In this document: in pieces, positions 25,920-33,829 of the stretch | Layout of the letters: each line of letters starts with the position of its first letter | Position numbering within the stretch: position 1 is the first letter of the stretch | Assembly: GCA_910579955.1 (NCBI GenBank) | Contig: CAJTWE010000003.1 | Location: 1-64,000, forward strand | Source of the DNA: an uncultured Ruminococcus sp. | Lineage (GTDB): Bacteria; Bacillota; Clostridia; Oscillospirales; Ruminococcaceae | DNA: 64,000 nucleotides | Direction: 5' to 3' | Made by a program: the position numbers and the translations under genes | The notes under the pieces: generated by a model | The model's input: the letters and a program-made list of their open reading frames with translations, nothing else | The model's database searches: none | Told to the model about the DNA's origin: nothing

Positions 25920-27026
25920 TTAATAGCTTAATGTATCAGAGGTAGTTTCAGTTGAGGATGTGATATCATTGGAGATATTATCTGTAGGAGCTTCTGTTTG
26001 TGCAGCATTATCTGATCCCGTCTGAGAGCCGCTCTTAGCACTTTCCAGTGTAATGATAAAGCCGTCGGTGTTGTTTCCGGAAACGGTATATACAGCATTT
26101 TTTGGAATGGTGACTTCTGTATCTCCAGAGGCATTTGCAGGTACGTAGAAGATTTTATATTCTTTAGAGTCTGTGCTGTATGTAAGCGGTGAATCAATAG
26201 TATAGCTATTAAGAGATGTTAGATATTCTTCAAGACACATATCCTTTTCATTCATGATAAGTGAATGGGGGAGTCCGACATATCTAAAGTGATGCGGCAT
26301 AAAGCCAACTCCAGTAGTTCCGGTTTTTGTATCATTGTAACGAACGATAAATCCATATTTCCAACAATTACTGAACATCCATTCATTTCGTTTGGATATA
26401 TATGGTGCAATATCGCCTGTACTTGTGATAAGACCAATATCAAAAGTATATCCGGTATTTCTTTCAGATAGTTCAGTTGTGTAAAGGCTTGATGTTCCAT
26501 AGTAAAGCTCTGTAGTGCTGTATATTTGGAGATTTACATAACCGTTATCAGTACAGAATGCGTCAAAAAGATCGGATAAGGGCTGCATCATATCAGGATT
26601 GATTTTAAGAGATGTATCTCTTGGTTTTATGTTGCTGTTTGTATTTGAAGAGAAATCAACAAAGCTTGTAGAACCTAAAAACGGACAAGTATCGCTTACA
26701 AGAATCAAAGGACCATTATTGATTTGGCTTCGCTGTAGTGTGATAGTCTGTGAGGTTACATCCTGCTGAGTTTCCTTTTCTGTGGCATTGGAAGCATTTT
26801 CAGCATCTTCCTCGCTTGTAGGGTCAGTAGCAATATCAAGATCTTCACTATTTGCACTTGTTGCAGCAAATGTACCGTCAGCAGTTATAATATCTGCACT
26901 ATCCCCGGGAACTGTTGGAGAAATAACATTTCTCCATAAAAAGTCGAAGAGAAATATTATAAGTATAAGTCCACAAAGCAGAAGAATTATATTTGGAAAA
27001 CGAAGGCGTGTTTTTTGTTTGGCCAT
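25920..27026 (-). CDS. Degenerate VanY/M15B-like membrane protein (probable pseudoenzyme)
   Basis: 368 residues: short cytoplasmic N-terminus, one transmembrane helix (about 11-30), an acidic/Thr-rich linker and an M15B-like domain. It is a paralogue of the VanY at 2989-4206, sharing the 'HFRYVGLPHS', 'YKIFYVPA' and 'GNNTDGFIITLE' segments and C-terminal extension. Active-site residues have changed: 'SERNTGYTFD' has R189 where the zinc His stands (D196 kept), and 'MPHH' replaces ESWH, so catalytic Glu is M243 (H246 kept). The 'GFRT' motif is also lost. It probably binds peptidoglycan or regulates its neighbour rather than cleaving. It lies 32 nt after the S11 carboxypeptidase gene; GAAAGGAG precedes the ATG. 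Confidence 0.82.
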   Translation of the reverse strand: MAKQKTRLRFPNIILLLCGLILIIFLFDFLWRNVISPTVPGDSADIITADGTFAATSANSEDLDIATDPTSEEDAENASNATEKETQQDVTSQTITLQRSQINNGPLILVSDTCPFLGSTSFVDFSSNTNSNIKPRDTSLKINPDMMQPLSDLFDAFCTDNGYVNLQIYSTTELYYGTSSLYTTELSERNTGYTFDIGLITSTGDIAPYISKRNEWMFSNCWKYGFIVRYNDTKTGTTGVGFMPHHFRYVGLPHSLIMNEKDMCLEEYLTSLNSYTIDSPLTYSTDSKEYKIFYVPANASGDTEVTIPKNAVYTVSGNNTDGFIITLESAKSGSQTGSDNAAQTEAPTDNISNDITSSTETTSDTLSY

Positions 27027-27058
27027 GATTACGAGGTCTCCTTTCAGCTATCTTTTTA

Positions 27059-28285
27059 TTATTCTTGGTAGTCATCTGCCGGAACGGTTTCTGTAGTTGT
27101 TTCATTTGATGAAGTTGCAAGCTCAGATACGATATTTCCATTTTCATCTGTAACAAGTTTTCCATATTCGTCAGTTACAATAACGTAAACATTTGAAGTT
27201 GTAGTAGTAGTCCTTGTATCAAGATCGGTAGGCATATCATATGTACCTGTAATAGTACCATAAATAGCAAATGCATCCCAGATAGTGTCCATATCTGTTG
27301 GAGCGTGACCTGTAATAAGCACGTATTCCTTACCATCAATAGCTTTGGCATAGCTTGCAAGGCACTGTCTTGCCTGATCGTGGAATCCTGTCTTTGCGCC
27401 TATGATCTCTATACCCTTTACCTCAGAACCATACATTCTGCTGAAAGCGGTGCTTTGAAGCAGAATACCGCCCGGGTGCTGCTGCGTAGATGTTGTATTA
27501 TATTCAACAGTACCGAGTATCTTGCGGCATATGTTATTATTCATGGCTTCTCTCATGAGTATTGTAAGGTCAGCTGCGGTAGAATAGTGCTTTTCGTTAT
27601 AAAGACCTGTAGCATTTGTAAAATGTGTATGTGTCATGCCAAGTTCTTCTGCTTTTTCATTCATGAGTTTAACGAAGGCTTCTTCATTCTTGGAAACATA
27701 TTCAACCAGAGCAACAGTAGCGTCTGCACCGGATGGAAGTATCATACCATACAGCAGGTCAGTAACGGTAACTGTTTCCTGATCCTCAAAGCCTGCACGT
27801 GCAGCCTCTTGTTCAATAAGAGGACTTATCATATCATATGTAATAGTATATGTAGCATTGAAGTCGGAAATATTTTCTACTGCAACAAGCAGCGTCATTA
27901 CTTTGGTGATAGAAGCCGGATTCATTTTCAGCTCTGCGCCTCTGGAGGCTATGATCTCATTTGTTTCAACATCAACAAGAGCGGCATAATCACTGTAGAT
28001 ATTTGATTTGTCAAGCTTTATAGCGTCATCAGCAAATTTAGGATAATTATAATTTTCCTCTTCTTCTGTGCCGCTAGTTTCCTGTTCACTATCTTCACTT
28101 TCCGTAGCATCTTGGAATGTTACAGAATCGGGACTGATATTATTTGAGGTGCTGCTCTGCTTCCAATCGGAATTGTTGTTGACAGCGAGTGTTACAGCAA
28201 TAAATATAATTACGACTAAGATCAATACACCTGTAAGTATCAGTATCAGTTTGCTTTTTTCGGATTTATTTTTATTATAGTTCAT
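27059..28285 (-). CDS. D-alanyl-D-alanine carboxypeptidase, S11 family (DacF-like PBP)
   Basis: 408 residues from the ATG at 28285 (GAGGTG upstream; the longer frame to 28315 has no ribosome site). One N-terminal transmembrane helix (about 13-35), an acidic Ser/Glu linker, then the penicillin-binding fold. It carries SxxK 'ASITK' (S125, K128), 'LPSGADA' in the SxN position and KTG 'GAKTGFH'. It removes terminal D-Ala from pentapeptides and limits cross-linking. A Thr-rich C-terminal tail follows instead of a typical PBP5 amphipathic anchor; anchoring is N-terminal. Cotranscribed with the degenerate VanY paralogue from a consensus promoter. Confidence 0.9.
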   Translation of the reverse strand: MNYNKNKSEKSKLILILTGVLILVVIIFIAVTLAVNNNSDWKQSSTSNNISPDSVTFQDATESEDSEQETSGTEEEENYNYPKFADDAIKLDKSNIYSDYAALVDVETNEIIASRGAELKMNPASITKVMTLLVAVENISDFNATYTITYDMISPLIEQEAARAGFEDQETVTVTDLLYGMILPSGADATVALVEYVSKNEEAFVKLMNEKAEELGMTHTHFTNATGLYNEKHYSTAADLTILMREAMNNNICRKILGTVEYNTTSTQQHPGGILLQSTAFSRMYGSEVKGIEIIGAKTGFHDQARQCLASYAKAIDGKEYVLITGHAPTDMDTIWDAFAIYGTITGTYDMPTDLDTRTTTTTSNVYVIVTDEYGKLVTDENGNIVSELATSSNETTTETVPADDYQE

Positions 28286-28378
28286 GAATGCACCTCGTAA
28301 AGAATTATAGCACAATCAGCATAAAATAATTTCTAATTATATTCTATAAACAACACTGATTGAATCATATTACTTTTA

Positions 28379-28407
28379 ATTATAATACGACATGTGAAAA
28401 TTGTCAA
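28379..28407 (-). promoter_or_regulatory. Consensus promoter of the S11 carboxypeptidase/VanY-like pair
   Basis: Minus strand: TTGACA (28407-28402), 17-nt spacer, TATAAT (28384-28379). About 90 nt before the start codon. Confidence 0.83.
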
Positions 28408-28489
28408 GAGACATAAGTAAGAAAAGGTGTATCTAAGACGAATTTATGTTAATTATGTCTAAATTGAATTGTATTTACAACATTATGTA

Positions 28490-28524
28490 TGACAAAAAGG
28501 ACTGCTCATTATTAGGCAGTCCTT
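28490..28524 (-). terminator. Terminator after the DUF4340 gene
   Basis: Stem AAGGACTGC (28497-28505) / GCAGTCCTT (28516-28524) with a 10-nt loop; on the minus strand followed by CCTTTTTG. It ends the ABC/Gld-like operon. Confidence 0.82.
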
Positions 28525-28539
28525 AATTTAATATTAATG

Positions 28540-29931
28540 TTATTCTTCTTCGGCAGCATCAAGAAGTCTGTCATAGAAATCGTAGATGCCTTCTCTTGCG
28601 GTAAAGTTCTTTTTGCTTACAGTGAAATCCTGATATTGATCGTCCATAAACACAGCATAATTTTCTTTGTCAGATGAATATAATGTCATGACGTTTTTTG
28701 TACCGTCTTTCTTAACATATGTAATTGTTATTTCTGGTTCTGCATCGTCGCTTATAGGATTTTCAAGAACGAGTGTATCATACTTCATTGCAGTGAGCTT
28801 GTTATAGAAATTATCAAGAGCAGAAGCAGCTCCCGCACTCAGAGATTTGCCGTTTAGAGTATACTTGCCGTTTTCTTCATCAATAGTGATTTCAGCGTCA
28901 GCACGTTCTTCCCAATTAATGCTTACCTTGTCAATTGCAGCAGACGCACAGCTGTACGCTGTTTTTAGAATAAACTGATCCGCAGTATCCTGCAAGAATA
29001 CAGTGTAGTTTGACTGCATTTCAAAAATCTGACCGGTCTCCTTACAGAGAAGTGTTACAAATGATGTACTGTTCACATCATACTCTTGAGCGAGCAATGT
29101 TGTAGTGTTTCCATTTTCCTGAGTGAATGTGAAAACATATTCAGGATCATCAAAGCCGTAATCCTTATATTGCTTTTCCGTGACGTGCTCATCGCCGAAT
29201 TTATCAACGATCATTTGGCGAATAGTTGTAAGAAGGGATGAAACATTAGAATTGTTTACACGATCTAATGTGTCCATAGGCTTTTTCATTTCCCATATAT
29301 CATCACTATTCATTTCCAACTCATATATCAATTTGCCATGAGCTTCAAGCGATACACTGTCTATGGCAGAATCGCTGTCTCTGAGAATGTATATGCTTTT
29401 GAGAGAATTTTTATTAGCTTTTAGATAATCCTCATAATCTGTTGAAACACTATAAACATTATCCTTGCCGTCGATTGTTACATAGTAAAAATCTTTTGTA
29501 GCGCTGAGCTTTCCTACATTTATTGTATAAGGTGAATCATCAACGTACATTGTGATGATATTTGCAGGATCGCTGAGCTCATAATCTGCAAGATTTGCCT
29601 CATCTACTGGACATATTATGTCTGTAGCAGTAAGAGTAGAAAGCTGTGTTGCAAGGCTATTGAGATAGTATGTGTTGATTTCAAAATCGACTTCATTTTC
29701 AAGAGTCCACTGGCTGTTTTCATTCATATAAGCCGAATAAATGTTATCATCGGTTTTGATTTCTATTTTATTTATATCATTGGAATTCAAAGACATCAGG
29801 ATTTTTTCCTGTTCGATTTGTGCTTTCTCTTCCTGCTGCTTTGATTCCATATTGCTGACCATCACAAGTATTCCTGCTGTTATACCAACAAGGAGGATCA
29901 GTGTCAGAATAAGAATAAGTTGTTTTTTCAT
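28540..29931 (-). CDS. DUF4340-domain membrane-anchored protein of a Gld-like ABC cassette
   Basis: 463 residues: one N-terminal transmembrane helix (about 5-26), then a long extracytoplasmic region rich in beta-prone and acidic residues that fits two DUF4340 repeats (for example 'IEIKTDDNIYSAYMNENSQWTLEN', and again 'VSINWEERADAEITIDEENGKYTLNG'). Function unknown. DUF4340 genes commonly follow gldA/gldF/gldG-type ABC genes, as here. It starts 25 nt after the GldG-like gene and is the last gene of the operon. In gliding Bacteroidetes this ABC set aids motility; in Firmicutes the role is unassigned, likely envelope or secretion. Confidence 0.72.
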   Translation of the reverse strand: MKKQLILILTLILLVGITAGILVMVSNMESKQQEEKAQIEQEKILMSLNSNDINKIEIKTDDNIYSAYMNENSQWTLENEVDFEINTYYLNSLATQLSTLTATDIICPVDEANLADYELSDPANIITMYVDDSPYTINVGKLSATKDFYYVTIDGKDNVYSVSTDYEDYLKANKNSLKSIYILRDSDSAIDSVSLEAHGKLIYELEMNSDDIWEMKKPMDTLDRVNNSNVSSLLTTIRQMIVDKFGDEHVTEKQYKDYGFDDPEYVFTFTQENGNTTTLLAQEYDVNSTSFVTLLCKETGQIFEMQSNYTVFLQDTADQFILKTAYSCASAAIDKVSINWEERADAEITIDEENGKYTLNGKSLSAGAASALDNFYNKLTAMKYDTLVLENPISDDAEPEITITYVKKDGTKNVMTLYSSDKENYAVFMDDQYQDFTVSKKNFTAREGIYDFYDRLLDAAEEE

Positions 29932-29956
29932 GACTTATGTCCTTTCTTATGAATGA

Positions 29957-31435
29957 TTATGAGTGACGGCGTTTGAGCCAGATAGCCACACCAATTACCA
30001 TTATTACAACAGGGAGAGCGATGAACACAAATACAAGCATTTGAGCTGTATCCTTGGTCACGCTGAGATAGTCAGTAGCAGCACTTTTTGCACCAATTCC
30101 CATGTCTAGATTCTGGTCCGCCATCCATGTTACAGTTGCCAGATATACATAATATGATGACAGGTATGAAACGTCGCTTATATGCTCATCATCAATAAAT
30201 TCACCGTTGCCGAAAAGTACGACCTTAGCATTATTTCTGCTTTTGTCTTCGGAATATACAGCCAGCGGAAGTTCATAATCTTCAACGATATCAGAATCAT
30301 ATGTACCGCCGTAGGGCTCAGCTACAGCTGAAGTATTGGTGTTGATTAGAACGCCTGTTTCAAGAGAAGCGATGTTTTCGCCTGTATAGTCAATATCAAC
30401 AGAACGTGACTTAGGCATATAGGTATAGAATTCCGACTCAATCAGGGACTGCATATCGGCATAGAGAGCAGAAGTTTCTTCCTGTTCTACGAGATTACAC
30501 ATTATTGTAGTGTCATCACCGGATACATGATAAGTACTGTCTGTTTCACGAATAAAGTCATACTCTATTTTTAAGCAGAATGGATTCAGAAGCTTCTGGA
30601 TATTGTTATAATCAAACTCACCGCCGTTAGGAGAAAGGAATACTGACATACTGCCGCCGTTATCAAGATATTTAGAAAGCTTGTCATACTCCTGAGCAGT
30701 GATATCACTTGAAGGAGAGGCAAGAATGATTATTTCCGCATCGCTCGGAACTTCTCCGGCATCGGAAAGATTGAGCGGCATTGTACGATAGTTCTTGCTC
30801 TGCATAAGAGAAGAAATATTATCGTAGCTGTCCATCATTTCCTTTTCGCCATGACCTGTCAGGAAATATACAGTGGGCAGGAAACCGTCAACAACCGCCT
30901 TGATGTTGCTTGTGATAACATTTTCACCTGTAAAGAATTCTTCGCTGTCAGTAACATTGCCATTATTATCATAATTGCTTGTTGTGCTGTACATACTTAT
31001 GCCGTTTATATGGCGCTTATTGTCTCCGCAAAAGAGCACTATATCGCCCTGACTAAGTGTATATACATTATCTGGATTTATCTTTTCAAGTGTCTCTTCG
31101 TCTTTATTAGGATCGAAGTCAATGAGATTTATTGATTCATGCTTATCATACTCAACAAGGGCACGGTAGAGTGAACGTGTTGTGCCGTCGTTTGCAAGCT
31201 CGTCCATATCCATGAGAAAGTACATGTCTATTTGCGTACCGTTTTGGTCAAGTTCATCAAGATACTCTGTAGAGGTCTTGCTGAGGCTAAACAGTTTTTG
31301 AACGGAAACGTCAATATTAAAGTCCAGCTTTGCTACAACTATATTTACAATAATCGCAATTACAAGAATCAGCAAAGCGATTATCCAAGCAAAGCTGGTA
31401 AAAATCTTGCTTTTTGTATTTCGGATTTTTGCCAT
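29957..31435 (-). CDS. GldG-family ABC-associated membrane protein
   Basis: 492 residues: N-terminal transmembrane helix (about 13-36), a large extracytoplasmic GldG/DUF-type domain with 'KLFSLSKTSTEYLDELDQNGTQIDMYF' and 'VYFLTGHGEKEMMDSYDNISSLM', and a C-terminal transmembrane helix (about 463-484) ending in 'WLKRRHS'. The 'LTGHGE' motif and layout match GldG/auxiliary subunits of ABC-2 systems. It probably acts as an extracellular substrate-binding or gating partner of the permease and ATPase encoded upstream. 43 nt separate it from the permease gene. Confidence 0.78.
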   Translation of the reverse strand: MAKIRNTKSKIFTSFAWIIALLILVIAIIVNIVVAKLDFNIDVSVQKLFSLSKTSTEYLDELDQNGTQIDMYFLMDMDELANDGTTRSLYRALVEYDKHESINLIDFDPNKDEETLEKINPDNVYTLSQGDIVLFCGDNKRHINGISMYSTTSNYDNNGNVTDSEEFFTGENVITSNIKAVVDGFLPTVYFLTGHGEKEMMDSYDNISSLMQSKNYRTMPLNLSDAGEVPSDAEIIILASPSSDITAQEYDKLSKYLDNGGSMSVFLSPNGGEFDYNNIQKLLNPFCLKIEYDFIRETDSTYHVSGDDTTIMCNLVEQEETSALYADMQSLIESEFYTYMPKSRSVDIDYTGENIASLETGVLINTNTSAVAEPYGGTYDSDIVEDYELPLAVYSEDKSRNNAKVVLFGNGEFIDDEHISDVSYLSSYYVYLATVTWMADQNLDMGIGAKSAATDYLSVTKDTAQMLVFVFIALPVVIMVIGVAIWLKRRHS

Positions 31436-31478
31436 TTTAATTACCTCCGGCTCATATAGATATTGCTTCTAATGCAGA

Positions 31479-32213
31479 TTAGCTGCGGCTGAAGCGTCTC
31501 TTTTCAATTGAAATAATGGTCCAAAGCAGGAATACTGCGATTTCCGTTGCATAGCTTACCAAATCGGACAACTGACAGAAGCCCTGAGTAAAGTTTTCAA
31601 ATTTTGCCTGATTTGAAAACCAGTACAGAACGTCTGATATGACAGGAATAGATGCAATATAGCTTGAACCCAGCATAAGCTCCATGAAGAACAGTATAAG
31701 AGATACTGCGACGGAAAGCAGCATTGCAAGACCGGGTGTTGCCACAAATGAGGAAACCAACAGACCAAGAGCAATATATGCAAGACCATAAAGCAGATAT
31801 CCTATATAGCTTGCAATGAGGTTAGGCATTACCACATATCCGTGTATTGATGCAATGATAGGATAAATAAATGATATCAGCATTGCAATTACCAGTACAG
31901 TTGCGACAGCTAAGAACTTTGCGATAACGATTTTGGATACTGAAAGAGGACTTGAAAGAAGGAGTACCTCTGTGCCGTTTTTTCGTTCTTCGGCAAAAGC
32001 TCTCATTGTCAGAATCGGTATCAAAAGGATTGTTGTGAATAGTATATTATAATAGAAGAAGTATGAAAAACTAAATTCAATTTGAGTGCTTGCTGCGGTG
32101 TATATCCACCAAACAAAAAATCCTGAGAAAATAAGTGTTACAAGTCCTATGAAAACATAAGCAATGGGCGAGAAAAAGTAGCCCTGAAGTTCCTTTTTAT
32201 AAAGTGAAAACAT
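31479..32213 (-). CDS. ABC-2 type permease (GldF-like)
   Basis: 244 residues with six predicted helices. 'MFSLYKKELQGYFFSPIAYVFIGL' at the N-terminus and 'FAEERKNGTEVLLLSSPLS' are typical of GldF/NosY-like ABC-2 permeases. It forms the membrane pore of the exporter. Its GGGGAGG ribosome site lies in the last codons of the ATPase gene; the start is 3 nt past that stop, so translation is coupled. Confidence 0.88.
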   Translation of the reverse strand: MFSLYKKELQGYFFSPIAYVFIGLVTLIFSGFFVWWIYTAASTQIEFSFSYFFYYNILFTTILLIPILTMRAFAEERKNGTEVLLLSSPLSVSKIVIAKFLAVATVLVIAMLISFIYPIIASIHGYVVMPNLIASYIGYLLYGLAYIALGLLVSSFVATPGLAMLLSVAVSLILFFMELMLGSSYIASIPVISDVLYWFSNQAKFENFTQGFCQLSDLVSYATEIAVFLLWTIISIEKRRFSRS

Positions 32214-32216
32214 AGC

Positions 32217-33272
32217 TTAAACCTCCCCATTTTCATCTGTAGGTGTATTTTCTTCTGTTTCATTTTCGGAAATCTCATTAGATTTCTCAGACTCATCAGT
32301 CATTTCTTCCAAAAGGTCCTTTAAGGACTTTTTCTTTCCGGCAGGCTGATTTACAAGCTTTATGAAGATTTGCTCAAGGCTCTTTCTTTCTTCAGCAACT
32401 TCAATTACATTCATCTTATTTATAAGAAGCGCTGACAAGAGAGAGTTTCTCACATCAGGAGATGCAAGCTCAACATCATATGTATAAACTCCTGTTTTTA
32501 CAAATGTGATATTTGATACATTGAGTACGCCCTCAACATTCATAGCTGTACGTGCAACCTCACGAGAGCTGCCCTGTACCTTGAGTTTAAGCACAGTATT
32601 TGCCCCTGCTGAGGATTCCAGATTTGCAATAGTGTCAATAGCCTGTATTTCTCCGTGGCTTATGATAACAACACGGTCGCATACAGCGCTGATTTCCGAA
32701 AGAATGTGAGAACTGAGTATTACAGAGTGATCACGCTTGAGGTCGATTATAATATTACGCACCTCAATAAGCTGCGATGGGTCAAGACCAACAGTAGGCT
32801 CGTCCAGTACTATTACTTTAGGGTCGCCGATGAGCGCCTGTGCAAAACCTACACGCTGTCTGTAACCTTTAGACAAATTGCCGATAAGGCGTTTGCTTAC
32901 GTCCTCAATATTGAGTCTGCGCATTACTCTTTCAACGTGTGATCTTCTCTGAGATGAAGGAACACCTCTCAGACCTGCAACGAACATCAGATATTCTCCG
33001 ACCTTCATATCTGTATAAACAGGCGGTATTTCCGGAAGGAAACCTATGCAGCGTTTTGCTTTTACAGGGTCTGTTTCGATATTGTAGCCGTTTATGGTAA
33101 CTGTTCCGCTTGTTGACGGGATAACTCCGCACATAATATTAAGAGTAGTAGACTTTCCAGCACCGTTAGGGCCTAGAAAGCCGAGTATTTCATTGTCGCC
33201 TATGGTAAAGCTTATGTCCTTGACAGCAGCCTTTTGACCGTAATATTTGGTTAGATGTTTGATTTCAACCAT
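32217..33272 (-). CDS. ABC transporter ATP-binding protein (GldA-like)
   Basis: 351 residues from the ATG at 33272 (AAAGGAG, 6-nt spacing; the frame extends to 33308 without a ribosome site). Walker A 'GPNGAGKST', signature 'LSKGYRQRVG', Walker B 'VIVLDEPT' and switch His in 'SSHILSE' are all intact. The ATPase domain (about 1-220) is followed by a DUF4162-like regulatory region and an acidic C-terminal tail ('ENETEENTPTDENGEV'). It powers the ABC-2 permease encoded next. First gene of ATPase-permease-GldG-DUF4340. The cargo is unknown. Confidence 0.92.
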   Translation of the reverse strand: MVEIKHLTKYYGQKAAVKDISFTIGDNEILGFLGPNGAGKSTTLNIMCGVIPSTSGTVTINGYNIETDPVKAKRCIGFLPEIPPVYTDMKVGEYLMFVAGLRGVPSSQRRSHVERVMRRLNIEDVSKRLIGNLSKGYRQRVGFAQALIGDPKVIVLDEPTVGLDPSQLIEVRNIIIDLKRDHSVILSSHILSEISAVCDRVVIISHGEIQAIDTIANLESSAGANTVLKLKVQGSSREVARTAMNVEGVLNVSNITFVKTGVYTYDVELASPDVRNSLLSALLINKMNVIEVAEERKSLEQIFIKLVNQPAGKKKSLKDLLEEMTDESEKSNEISENETEENTPTDENGEV

Positions 33273-33829
33273 AAAAATCTCCTTTCCGCTATATAAGCAG
33301 TTACACATATTATCTCAGAATAATATATACCAGTAATGAACCACTGGTAACTATTATATTAACGGTAGATAAAAGTTATAAATGAGGTGATTTGCCCGGG
33401 TAAAAATATAGATAAACTGATAAGTGGATAAAGCTTATCAAAGAGATGTGAAAAATATGTGTGCGGTATGTGCTGATAAGAAAAAAGACTGTTTTTCACT
33501 CAAATATCGCTACTAAGGGCAATTTGCATAGTAAATATGCACAAATAAGAAGATTGAAATATGTGAAACGCTACAAAAAAGACGTAAAATTAGTAATATG
33601 TTTCTATTTTGGGTTGACAAAAAAAGAGAAGTGGTATATAATTTAGATATGAAAGTGCGTTTATTGTGTGTTGCTTTTGTGTAAAAGCGTACATAATAAG
33701 CAGTTTTATTGACTGTTGCTATGTTTTATTAATATAAAGCCTTGGAAATAATGCTTTTAATATTAACATATTAATACAGTCTGCATTTAAAATCTATTTT
33801 ATAAATTAACGAGAGGGGAAGTTTTTCAA
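33273..33829. other. Intergenic region between the ABC operon and GH48 gene
   Basis: About 557 bases without a credible gene. It contains an inverted repeat ACCAGT / ACTGGT (33329-33334 / 33343-33348) near the ABC operon start and a 7-bp dyad TGATAAG / CTTATCA (33418-33424 / 33434-33440). It also holds the GH48 promoter (33614-33642) and an AT-rich leader of about 180 nt (33650-33829). No clear promoter was found for the ABC operon. Confidence 0.6.
33614..33642 (+). promoter_or_regulatory. Consensus promoter of the GH48 gene
   Basis: TTGACA (33614-33619), 17-nt spacer, TATAAT (33637-33642); perfect hexamers. The predicted mRNA has a leader of about 180 nt before the start codon, long enough for regulation or mRNA stabilisation. 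Confidence 0.85.

Noticed and set aside
27305..28006. 233-codon plus-strand frame opposite the S11 carboxypeptidase gene
   Set aside because: Antisense shadow with Cys/Ile/His-rich composition; the minus strand has intact SxxK and KTG motifs.
33461..33646. 61-codon plus-strand ORF upstream of the GH48 gene
   Set aside because: It overlaps the GH48 promoter, lacks a ribosome site and has no recognisable protein features; AT-rich chance frame.
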